NCBI GenBank assembly: GCA_024741835.1
Contig: JAENRP010000032.1
Span: 775 to 64,774, forward strand
DNA length: 64,000 nucleotides
DNA from: Diplocarpon mali
Lineage: Eukaryota > Ascomycota > Leotiomycetes > Helotiales > Drepanopezizaceae
Direction of reading: 5' to 3'
The notes under the pieces are model-generated. The model ran no database searches, was not told where the DNA came from, and saw only the letters and a list, made by a program, of their open reading frames with translations. This document shows, piece by piece, positions 53,746 through 64,000 of this stretch. The position numbers were made by a program, and so were the translations under genes. Each line of letters begins with the position of its first letter. Positions within the stretch are counted from its first letter, which is position 1.

Positions 53746-56700
53746 CTACCCCATATAAGATAGCAGGACCTGCTTTGCTTCTGGTGCAAGTCGCTCATTA
53801 ACATAACTGCCGATTGCGCCTCCATGTCTTGTATCTGCTTCCTTTAAGTACGATCCCACCCAAGATTTAACATCTGTCACCTCTGGCCATTCGTCTTTGG
53901 GCACCTTCTTGCATGAGTTGAGTGGCGTAAAGCCAACTCCGAAGCTTAAATCATCAACGTCGACTTCAACTACGGCATCATCCGAGGAGACTGGCACAGG
54001 TGGGTTCTCGAGCAGCTTCAGCAGAGCTTCACATGTCTTTGCCCAACCCTTTTGGTATTTTACCGCGAAAGATTGCGAGTCCGATAATGTCCTAGTCAAG
54101 GACACGACCGCAAGCTTGCGATCAAGCGGGCGTGCAAGTTGCTGAGTCGTGGGAAGGATGATTGTGAGGTAAATTGGAACATAGACGCCATCCTGAACGG
54201 TATCGGCATTCTTGATGAAGAAATCTGCACCGAGGCCATGCTGATCTCGTGACGAGACGAGATGGTAAAACCGAACAAAGCGTTGCTTGAATTTCTCGGG
54301 CGGATTGTTGTTGAGTCGAGTGAGCAGTAAGGTAAGAATGGTAGGGAAGTATTGTTGAATAGCATTCCTTTCCCGGGTTAGCAATGCTTCACTAATAGAC
54401 ACTGGGGATACCCACACTCCACACGATACGACGACAGCCTCTAAGACATCCAGACCATAAAGCTCGGTTCTTGTCTTTCCCCCGATGAGCTTCTGGAAGA
54501 TTCCCAAGATTGGCTCGATCTGGCCACCTGCCACGATTTCTGCACCAGCCCTAGGGATGATGGAGGAGAGCAAGCGAGCCAATGCAGGAACGTTACCCCT
54601 TGACTCCCATAGAGCAGGCGAAAGCACTGGCCCGATCAAAGCTTTGTAAAACTCCGACAGCGGACCTTGCGGGCGAGATTCGAGGAGAGCGGCAAAGAGT
54701 TGAAAGACGTATGGCATGAATTCTGGCAATTGGTTAGTAGCTTCCAGATAGTTATTCCGTGTGCTTGCCTTGGATGTCATTTTGCAAAATACCAGCAAAT
54801 GGGGTGTAAAGGTCATTCTCAAGTTTCTCTGATTTTGATGAAGCTGAGTATCGGACAAGCGCACCCATAGCTTCAAAGTGGTAGTAGTAGAAGCGGGGGT
54901 TACTTGGATTTTGGGCAATAATTCCAGTGATCTTGATCAGGTGCGCAAGCAAGACGTCCACAATTGGCGATATGCCATCTCTAATGACCAATAGGACTCT
55001 CATCACACAACGCATCAAGAATTCGTTTTCTTGAACTTTTTCTGGCGCCGAGTCCTTTTCTATCAGCTGAAAGAGATGCTCCAGGAGATCCTTTGCGAAT
55101 GGTGCAACATCCTCCTTTCCAAAGAGATGCTGGCCGGCTTCGTTAGTGAGAAAAAGAACTCGCTCTACAGCGATTGCAGCGTACGTGTAGACGACGTAAT
55201 TTGAGGATCCCAGGTTCATGACTAGAGGTTGGAACGCCGCACTCCATTGCTCCTTTGTCAGCTGACTGCGGAATGTGTAGAGAAATTTTATGGCATCCAC
55301 TTTCAAGATTGGTTCCACACCCGTATCGGCCACGAGATCGCTCGCAATGTTGTTCTGGAAGAACTCAACAACATCGACCAATGTGTTAGTGGTCTTAACT
55401 CCGTGATTGGCGGTGATGACACCCTTGGCAGCTATTGCCGAGAACAGATACACAGCCGTGTCCTTCGACTTCCACGCGCTACTCGGGGCCTTAGAAAATT
55501 CGGCAAGGTAATGACCGATGTAGATTCCTACCACCTTAGTAACAATATCCTCAAATCGCTCCAGCAATTTCCGCAGGAAATCAGTGGCTGCCCTCCGACG
55601 CGTATCCGCATCGGAACCTTCGAGGTCTCTCCGGATATATTCAATAGGCTCATCCTCAAACTGTTCAATGTCCGACTCTCGCAGACGAACATTTGGAAGG
55701 ATAACTTTCTCCACAACGTCGCCCAAGATTCCCTCGTTGTTAAAATTTTGCGCATGTGTATTGATGCTCGCTATGGCTGTCAAGAAATGCAACGCTTTGC
55801 TGACCAGGATATCGAATTTCGTCTCCGCGCCAATAGTTGTCAACAAACTCCAGGTACTTGTGATGAATGGCTTACAGAGCTCCCCAAAAGCATCCTCGTA
55901 TTTTTGCATGTATAATGTCATGACTTCGCATATACCAGCCTTGACGTATTCCAGCGGTCCAGACTCCGACTCGTCGTCGGTTGCTAGGAGGGGGTTCTCG
56001 TAGGTGAGGTACTTGTGTAATAAAGAGGTGACCTCCGCAAGATTTTCTTCGAAGATGGGAGGAAGATCCTGAGAGGACAGATCGTAGAAGAGCTTGACGA
56101 GAAGATTCATCACCTCAAAATATTGCTTCAAAGTATCCTTGTTGTCCTTGTTTGCATCAATTTGGCTGTCGGTACTCTTTCATCGATATTAGCTTCAGGT
56201 GCCATCCGGGGAACAGGGCAGGGTAGTACCGCCAGCAAGCGAACGAACGGTTCTCCAAAATTTGCGAGAACATGATTGATTTCGGTATAGAGATCATCCG
56301 ATGCGAAAAGAGGCCTCCATCTTTTGAAAATTGAGTGTGCGACTTCCAATACTCCAATGTTGACTTTCGGGTTGTCAGGTGTCAGGCGCAATACAAGGTC
56401 CTGGCCGTATTAGCAGATATTCCGCCGCCTTCTGGAAAGGCTCGGGTGCATTACATCTATCAAAGTCTCCCATTTCTTCCAGAAGTCGGAATCGGCGATC
56501 ACACTGATTGTCTCTCCCAGCTGTGACTGTATGCTAGCTGGCACCGATATCATTAGGCCAATCAGCTCCTTCTTGATTGTGTTGACTTCGTTTTGGGATA
56601 GTTTGTGATTTCCATCTTCATCCTATTGCCATCCATTCAGTAGATCTTCGAGCAAACGGAGCCTTCTAAACACGCACCACCCAATTGAACTTGATGAAGT

Positions 56701-56954
56701 TCTTGAAGACGAGAGCGCCCGAAAGTCGGGTGTTCAGAGGAAGAGATTCAGAAGCAACAATATTGAGAAGAAGAAGGGAGAAGCCGGGCTGTTGCTCTTC
56801 ATTCTTGAGGGCGGCCTCAGCTAAGCAAAGGTTAGCCTCTTGCGAAGAACGACAAAACACTCGAATTGAAGCTTGCGAACTTGCCATGTTTATGCTGCCG
56901 CGGATCCAGAGTAGCTTGAAGAAGCTGCACCACGGTTGGCAGATCCGAGGCCAT
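53746..56954 (-). CDS. CSE1: Exportin-2 (importin-alpha re-exporter)
   Basis: This karyopherin returns importin-alpha to the cytoplasm with Ran-GTP. Six exons (56954-56885, 56820-56678, 56622-56455, 56400-56230, 56176-54769, 54722-53746) give 978 residues of HEAT repeats, close to the usual 960-970. Landmarks are MASDLPTVVQLLQATLDP, EEQQPGFSLLLLNIVA, FKNFIKFNWV, the Cse1 block DTLKQYFEVMNLLVKLFYDL and the C-terminal CAS block EFMPYVFQLFAALLE. Introns 1 and 5 begin with GC (TG|GCAAGT at 56884 and AAG|GCAAGC at 54768); both are fixed by frame and conserved sequence. Introns 2-4 are GT-AG, 53-55 bases. Confidence 0.95.
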
Positions 56955-58049
56955 GTTGGGAAATGTGATGCAGTATTTTAGGGAAGAATAGGAGCGAGAC
57001 GGCAGATCTTTGATTGTCAACAATATTTTGAGCGCTCAAGGCAAGGCTGCGACTAAAATCTGCCCGCCTTTCGCTCTAGCCACACCGGGCCGTGTTTGGT
57101 TTAACGAGCTTGGGATTCGACAAGGCATTATTAACACAGGTACCTTTCTTACCTTACCTACATGTACACAAGTAGAGACCCACATTACAGTACTGCTGCT
57201 GAGTATTAGCTATGGCAGGCTCCTCCAGTCTCACTTCGTACGAACACCGGTACGCACTAGAGACTGCCCTGTCTTTGACTTCTGAGCTCCTGAGAAGCAT
57301 ACAGAGCTAGAGTGTTTTCGGAACCGGAGTGATCTAAAATCGTGCTGTTGTGGTAGTGTACCTAGGTAATTTGCCTCCTTAGGCTATCCTTTAAGAGTAC
57401 TGTACAATATCTTTTGAGGGCTTGCGGCGGGTAAAACTCGTCCCGCTGTGGAGAGAGATTTGCAGTGGCTTTGCAAGGATCGTCGTTGTTTGACCCGACC
57501 CCTACAATCAGATACTGTACCTACCTGACCTACCGACCGACCATCCTCTACCAGGTGTATTCTGGAACTCTCTGACTTGTAAATGCCACTTCACCTCTGC
57601 CCTGGATCCTGAACAGCTTTCACGAGACATCTGTCCCCACAACAAAACCAACCGTTCAGGCTATCTCTTGCTAGGAGCCGCTCACGCCCGCACTACTCTC
57701 TGCATCCATGGAACGCAAAGCTTAGTGTTATCAAAAGTGTCGCTTTCGGCTTGCCTCGTTACTACCCTCTGCTATGCTGCTAAGAGCAGTATTAGAGTCT
57801 TCTTACATGCTCTAATGCTTTTACTGATTCTGGTGTGAGTCTACGATTCGCTTGGGAACCTGCACTTTCAACTGGCGTCAAGCAGCATGGAGCTCGGTCG
57901 AGAAAAATCAACACCGATCTGAGTATTCTCCTTCTGCTCTACACCTTCCCCAGCACCATGGTTCCAATACGGCCAAAGATTTCAGTGCTGATGTAACTTT
58001 TCTTGATACAGAACCACCACCTCGATTGGAACCAGACCCCCAAGTTTCT
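56955..58049. promoter_or_regulatory. Divergent intergenic region CSE1/TSC2
   Basis: About 1.1 kb separates the two head-to-head start codons. It includes CTACC/CGACC-rich repeats near 57520-57545. The frame of TSC2 exon 1 is open back to about 57852 but lacks an ATG there, so I treat it as 5' leader. Confidence 0.5.
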
Positions 58050-61000
58050 ATGTCTCCAGCCGGCGGAGACGTAGCCCAAACCCCAGAGCCGAAATCTAGC
58101 AGCGGATTTGCCAGCGTCTTTAAGAGCTTGACAGGGGGAAGTAGATCGACGAAGAACCCAAATATCAGCTCCCCAGCCTCCTTCAATGGCACGAGCAGTC
58201 TACAGCCGACCATATACCCGCAATCAACAACATACGGTGGACCACCTAACTACGAGCATTTGTATGATAAATTGAAGCCTGGCAATGCTCTCGCAGACCG
58301 AATCGTGGCAGCCGAAGCTCTCCGTCGTGCGGTGCAGGATTATCCTTTGAGTGGGGTACGCAAAGCGGCGCAGGTCTACAAGCAGGTGGCTGACGGGTGC
58401 TTTAGGTAACGAGTATATTCAAGCAGGGAAATGACCTTATCGAATCCAAGAATCCCAGGGTGGCTAGGATTGCAGGGTTTGAGCTTTTAACTGCTTGTGT
58501 GAAACAAACTACTTCAACTGATCCAGAGAGATTGGCCTACTTCCACATCCTTACTGCTCCAGCCAATTCCGAGGATTTCCATCTTCAACTTGCGGCACTG
58601 GTCGAACTTGCAAAGAACGGAAAGGATCTTGCGGGATTTCACTACGAGATCTTACCTCTGTTGACTGTCTGGCTGCGACATAATTTCGCCATAACTTCCG
58701 CAGCGAGAAGAGATACTGGTCGCAACAGGAGCTCGAAAAGTAAAGCACCGCTCCGCGAGGAGACCAATTTATCTTTGCTCTTTGCTTTTATCGTGGATGT
58801 GATCAAATTCGGCTTCAGTGTTTCAAGCGAGGAAACAACTGGCGATCTGATCGATGTCATTCTTCATATATGTGTCAATACACCACTAACAGGCGACCTG
58901 AAGGCCTGTATTAACGTCATCAACGCAATAGTCACGTATGGTGATATCCCGGGGCCGAAACTACTTGGCTGTGTCAAAGTGCTCTGTTCTATACATTGTC
59001 TTGTCAATGATGCGCAACCAGAAGCTTGGCGCGCTATTAGCAATCTGTGCAGATCCCATAATGGCCAGAAAACTATCAGAATACTTTTGAATATTCTTCA
59101 AGAACCACCTGTTGATTCATCGAGCGGCAAGCAAACAGTCCGAGAAATCCGAGGAGCGCTTTCGGTACTGGAAAGACTGTTTGGGAAAGACGGCAAGAAT
59201 GGATATCCTCTTGTTCCCTTCACGCTCCTCATCACAGCTCTAGAAAAGGTGGTGGCCGTTGAGCATGTCAAGGTCGAAAACGACGCTCTGCACTTGATCT
59301 TATCCCTGCTCAGCGATGAGAACCAAGATGTGGGAAAGAATTGCATGGACGAAGACTGGTCCTTGATGTTCGATGTGGTGGCCAAGTGCGCCAGGAGGGT
59401 ATTGGTAAATCCTGAAGGTCGGCAACTCACGATCCGATCCCGGGTGAACAGCCCATTAGTGAAGGAAGAAATGGGCGAACAAAGCATGATAACTAGCCTG
59501 GCTCAGACTCTCTACAACATTATTCTGCGAATCGAAGAACTTTGGACCAAGTTTTCTGATGAGAATTTTTTCCAGAAGGAGCAGTGCGTGAGATTTTTCG
59601 TCACTGTCCATCCGCATTTACCAGAGTCCTGTGCCAAGCTTGTCATCGATCATTACATGGAGTATCGTTATTGCTACCCCTCAGACTTGGACTGGAAGGA
59701 CAATACGAAGCTGGTACTCTCCGCCTTCTTCACAGATCGGACGCAGCCAACCCACATTCGACTGCATGCTCTCAAAGCCATCACGGACGTCTTCGAGGTA
59801 ATTGAAATGATGGACGAACATGAGGACCCGGATACAGTCCAAGTGTTCGTCATGTCTATTCTCAATGATATTGGCGACGAAAAAGATACCACAATATTGC
59901 AGCAGGTTGTTGCTTTCGCGGTGGCCGTAGCGGAGAAGGCTGATGAGACTCTCTTTCGATATGTCATAGGCGCCATCCGAAGTAGCGTCATAAGTGATCG
60001 TCTCCAGTCTCCACTCGGGTCTCCAACGGGATCCAGGCATGGGTTGATGAACCCAAGCAGATCTTCAACGTCAAGTATTCCCAGTACTGCCATTCAGACC
60101 CCATCGGACGTCGTTACTAAGGGTTTCATATTGATTTTCATGAGGACGATGTATGATTCTACATGGAAAGCGTTGCGAGTTTTCGACGAACTGCTTTGGA
60201 TCGCTAAATCGCACGAGTGCGAAACAGATGCTCGCATCTCGGCGTTGAAAATGATGTCCCGATTAAGAGCCGACTGGGCTAATGGTGTGTTCTTGACACC
60301 TTTCACAGAGTCGGATGGGCTCGCAGCCACGCTTTACCGGACTGCTGCCTCACTTGCTCGTAAACAAGCTATTGATGATGCTACCCTGCTGCCACGCTCC
60401 GCTCGTATTGAAGACAGCGCCCGCATATCTCGGAGTATTTCCGTCAATCAAACTCACCCGCAAGTCCGGCAGCCGTTCCGAACTGCCAGTGGGCCTACAA
60501 GGACTATTCAGCGGAACCATCAAATGTGGATGTCTCCTGATCAGGATGCTCTGCCGGAGCCTGCCTCCGGGAAGGCGAGTCTAATTTTGAAGTCTGTCTC
60601 GGCTGGGAGCGCTGCCACATATGGAGTAAATCCCAATGGTGAGAAGCTCGGCGATCATGATTCTCCAGTGCTACGAAATGGGGACGAAGAGACAACTGGA
60701 TCACTTCATCATAAGGATCATACTGTCTTAGACGTCTCCCTTTACCTTGAGACTATCATCGGGCTATTGAGGCATGGATGTGACTGGGAGGTGTACAGTT
60801 ATATTCTTGCTCATTTGGCTTCTCAATTGACCAATCAGGCGTTGTTCGTTGGTGCAATCCCCCAGATTCGGACTCTGAGAGAGCTACTATGTGATCAGAT
60901 AAAAGGCGGTACCTACTACGAGCCGCCGACGTCATCGGGGCTTCGGAAAGCTGACGTGGCGATCTGTCTCTTCCAGATATTGAATATGGTCATGAGTTAC

Positions 61001-62959
61001 CACCGTCACTTCTCAAAAGTTGATCAGGATGATATTGTTCGAACGTTTCTTCAGGGCGTGGGCGAGCGAACTTCAAAGTGTTGCATCCACGCGCTTTCGT
61101 TATGCTGTCACGAGCTCCCGGGTTCGACGAGTAAATCACTCATACATATACTCTCTAAGATGTCGCAGATAATCACGCAAAGCCATGTTGCAGTCCATAT
61201 CCTGGAGTTTCTGGTATGTTTAGCGAGGCTACCGGATCTATACGTCAATTTTCGGGAGGAGGAATACCGTATTGTCTTTGCCATATGCTTTCGCTATCTT
61301 CAGTACGTACGAGACCAGCAAGCAAAGGAGATAGGTAAACGCAATAGCAATCCCTCTGGCCGCAACTCATTGGTGGCCTTTGATACCCCGCGTGGGAATG
61401 GTACAGATTCTAGTCCTGCAGAGAGCAACTTCCAGCCCAACACGTCGGACGAACTTCCTCAATATGTTTACGCTCTCGCGTATCATGTCATCATATTCTG
61501 GTTTCTGGCTCTGAAGCTTCCAGACCGCGCAGGTCAGGTTAGCTGGATCACCAGGAATCTAGTTTCCACCGATAACAACGGCAAAGAAAACATTGACGAG
61601 CAGGCTCAGGTCACTCTGGATTTTATGCAGAGAGTGGCCTATGCAGATGTTGACGAGTCCGGTCCTGACCCTTCCTTCACCAGAGAAGTCTTTGGAGAAA
61701 TTCAAAAGAAGAGATGGATCATCGGAAACAGTCTGGTCACCGTCGAGCAAGCAACTCGTGGTGATTGGGCTCAAATCACCAAACGCCAACCATCTGGCAC
61801 ATCTTGCTATATCATCCAAGAAAAGTTCATTCGTCCTCCGCCTCATCAGGACCCAGGGCTGGCAGATGTAATGAAAGATGGTCGAGTCTCGGACGAGAAT
61901 GTCAAGTTACCAAGCCATCTTCTACTTCAATTGTCGGCTTCGATTCCTCTGGCGAGCGAGGCAACACGCCCGATACCTTTACCAAATAACGATGATATGG
62001 AACGAGCTGTCAAGTCTTTTAACCGCCTTTTTACTGTGGACGGTCACAAGGTCGGTGTGATATACATTGGCGAGAACCAAACGAATGAAGTAGAGATCCT
62101 GGCGAATATCCAAGGAAGCAGTGACTACACTGATTTCCTTTCTCGTCTAGGCACTCTGACTAAGCTCAAGGGTGCCAAATTCAATACGCAGGGCTTGGAC
62201 AAGGAGCACGACTCCGATGGTAAATACACCTTTTGTTGGCGCGATCGAGTAACGGAAATTGTTTTCCACGTCACAACACAAATGCCAACCAACTTGGACA
62301 ACGACCCCCAATGCATTGGAAAGAAGAGACACATTGGAAACGATTTCGTCAATATCATCTTCAACAACTCGGGGCTTCCCTTCAAATTCGATACCTTCCC
62401 GTCGCAATTCAACTACGTAAATATCGTCATCACTCCAGAATCTCGAGCATCCTTTGTTGCAACTCGTTTAAGATCAAAAATGCACGCAGACGACGCCTTC
62501 TATAAGGTGCAAGTCATGAGCAAACCAGGATTTCCAGAGATTTCACCCGCTGCTGAGCCGAAAATTATGAGTTTGGCAGCTCTGCCCAGCTTCATTCGGT
62601 TGTTGGCCCTTAATGCATCGGTGTTCTCACTGGTATGGGACAACAGAGAAGGAGGGGAGAATGTATCGTCATGGAGAAGCAGATTACAAGCCATCAACCG
62701 AATCAGGGAAAGATACCGAGTCAAAGGTCTTGTTGCAACCGCCACGTCGCCTCCAGGAACCTCGAACGGTGCGAGTGTACGAGATAGCATCAACAGTTTG
62801 CGAAGATCATCGGTTGCCAACTTCTTGACCAGTGCTACAAACGGACCAGAGGCCGCGTCTCAGAGATCATCGATATTGTCCACAGCTGATACGGAAGCAG
62901 GGCCTTTGGCTGGGGAGGAGGGCCTTGTGGAAAGTCTTGATTTTTCGCGGTGGGCGTAA
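58050..62959 (+). CDS. TSC2: Tuberin (TSC2) homologue, Rheb GTPase-activating protein
   Basis: Tuberin switches off the GTPase Rheb and so restrains TORC1; in fission yeast Tsc2 also affects amino-acid uptake. Exons 58050-58355 and 58406-62959 (50-base intron; GTACGC donor, CTGAC branch, TTTAG acceptor) encode 1619 residues and read YPLSGV-TSIFKQGNDLIE across the junction. The N-terminal three quarters are helical repeats typical of tuberin. The Rap/Ran-GAP domain lies at about residues 1310-1470, with VDGHKVGVIYIGENQTNE and KRHIGNDFVNIIFNNSG. Asn1414 in HIGND is the expected catalytic asparagine thumb. MSPAGGDVAQTPEPK at 58050 is the first in-frame ATG. Its partner TSC1 is not in the window. 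Confidence 0.93.
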
Positions 62960-64000
62960 AAGGGGAACACATGGCGGCGTATTGGAGGGGGATAATACCA
63001 CAAAAGTTCTTTGAATTTCCGGCATGACGCGGCGCATCTGGCCCTCGAGGCCTGGTCTGTATATTATATGGCTCTTGTGGCTTGAGGAGACTCTTCGCTT
63101 TTTTTTTAGAAAAAAAAAAACTCGCAATAAGGTCGTTGAAAAAGCTAACCGTCCCTCGCCCGCATGTCGAACGTCGTATCTCTATTTCTCTGCTTCGCTG
63201 TTTGCGAAAGAGTGAAGGACGTGCAGAATATGATCAAGTTCTATCGGCTAGGTAGGTACTCGTAGCGAGTTTGTGTATTCTAGAGTTCGGGGTTTCGGCC
63301 ACGCCGCAGGTCACACTCCTGTACCGAGAACCGTGTCCAAAGACCCGGGTTTCCAAAGCTTCTGCTTTGCTGTTTTGTCATTTCTGCCGAGTTCTACGTC
63401 CCTGAAGCAATCCGTAACAAACGCACCCAGTCAAAAGGGCGGATTCCTGCCTCGCCGGGTGGTTCCTTGAGCTCAGGATGTGGCGTGGCGCTGAATGTGG
63501 AGCTCCACGACGCAGCCGGACAATTCTCCGGGGGACCGCCATGAATCTCCAATCTGGCCGTGCTGCCGGCTCGCACCCTCCCAGCCTTTCTCGATGCCGG
63601 AGAGACGCCCCCGTCACCACCGGAACCACCTGGGTCACTCTATGCGAGATGAACGGATACCTCCCAGTCGGTTCTGGATTCGGAGCTGAGGTAAGTACGT
63701 ACTCATCACGCACCAGGTGACGAAACGGCCGAGAGCCGCATCGTCTCAGCTGCAGCCCGGCGGCTTTTTGAAACAAACGGTTGGGCCAGCTCACGTACCG
63801 CAAGGTAGCCAGGTCCGCCTCGGCCTTGGCCAGCAGCGAGTGCGTCAAGCCTCGTCGTAGGGATTTGGATTTTACGGCTTCTCGAAGACGGAGTAGGATC
63901 CACATCAACACCGCACTTGTCGTTCACCTTTTTTCCGCTTCTCTCCCTTTTCTCGCTTCCTGACCTCGCTTCCTGGCTTACTCGCTTACTCGCTTCCTGG
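62960..64000. other. 3' flank of TSC2 and window end
   Basis: The first part is presumably the TSC2 3' region; a T9-AG-A11 stretch at 63099-63120 could fold back on itself. Beyond 63400 the DNA is GC-richer with overlapping frames on both strands and may be the 5' region of a gene outside the window. The last 60 bases repeat CTCGCTTCCTGG/CTTACTCG-like units. Confidence 0.4.

Overview
The window is a stretch of nuclear chromosome from a filamentous ascomycete (Pezizomycotina; Leotiomycetes is plausible, but I cannot prove the class from sequence alone). The reasons are the many short spliceosomal introns, mostly 45-65 bases, with GTAAGT/GTATGT-like donors, CTGAC or CTAAC branch points and CAG/TAG acceptors; unlinked single-copy housekeeping genes on both strands; and protein architectures typical of ascomycetes. 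There is no prokaryotic, viral or plasmid signature. Two runs of N mark assembly gaps (25702-25708 and 38777-38815).

Layout. 0-14 kb is gene-dense: cardiolipin synthase (CRD1), the mitochondrial tRNA-modification enzyme MTO1, the octanoyltransferase LIP2, a PNRC-motif decapping-coactivator-like protein, the RING-box subunit RBX1/HRT1, signal peptidase subunit SPC1, an Alr1/Mnr2-type CorA magnesium transporter, a mitochondrial RF-1-domain protein and a small serine palmitoyltransferase subunit. 14.5-17 kb holds an eight-exon CENP-I/Mis6 kinetochore gene. 17-20 kb has no recognisable gene. A Ran1/Ksp1-type protein kinase lies at 20-22 kb, followed by about 7 kb without a supportable gene (22.0-29.2 kb), rich in purines, repeats and GC. 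29-38.4 kb carries the methionine-salvage enzyme UTR4, an AVT1-type vacuolar amino-acid transporter, the rRNA methyltransferase BMT2 paired head-to-head with ribosomal protein uL23 (RPL25), and TIM8. Beyond a gap come an F-box/LRR-like gene, the checkpoint clamp subunit RAD9, the RCC1-repeat protein ATS1, ribosomal protein uL30 (RPL7) and ISA2. A 4-kb gene-empty stretch (49.6-53.7 kb) precedes the exportin CSE1 and a tuberin (TSC2) homologue that ends at 62959.

How the genes relate. Six genes act in or on mitochondria (CRD1, MTO1, LIP2, the RF-1-domain protein, TIM8, ISA2), and LIP2 and ISA2 belong to the same lipoate/4Fe-4S branch. Others serve cell-cycle and genome maintenance (CENP-I, RAD9, RBX1, CSE1), nutrient and growth signalling (TSC2, the Ran1/Ksp1 kinase, AVT1), and ribosome production (BMT2, RPL25, RPL7). 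This is ordinary eukaryotic mixing and I see no biosynthetic cluster.

I did not find a clearly new multi-gene system. The most unusual signals are in gene structure: an apparent one-nucleotide exon in SPC1 between two complete introns; three GC-AG introns (two in CSE1, one in RPL7) imposed by reading-frame logic; an 869-base intron in UTR4; two stop-free, frame-preserving introns in AVT1; a CRD1 first exon crossed by a hexanucleotide microsatellite; and a perfect 15-bp inverted repeat in the gene-poor island.
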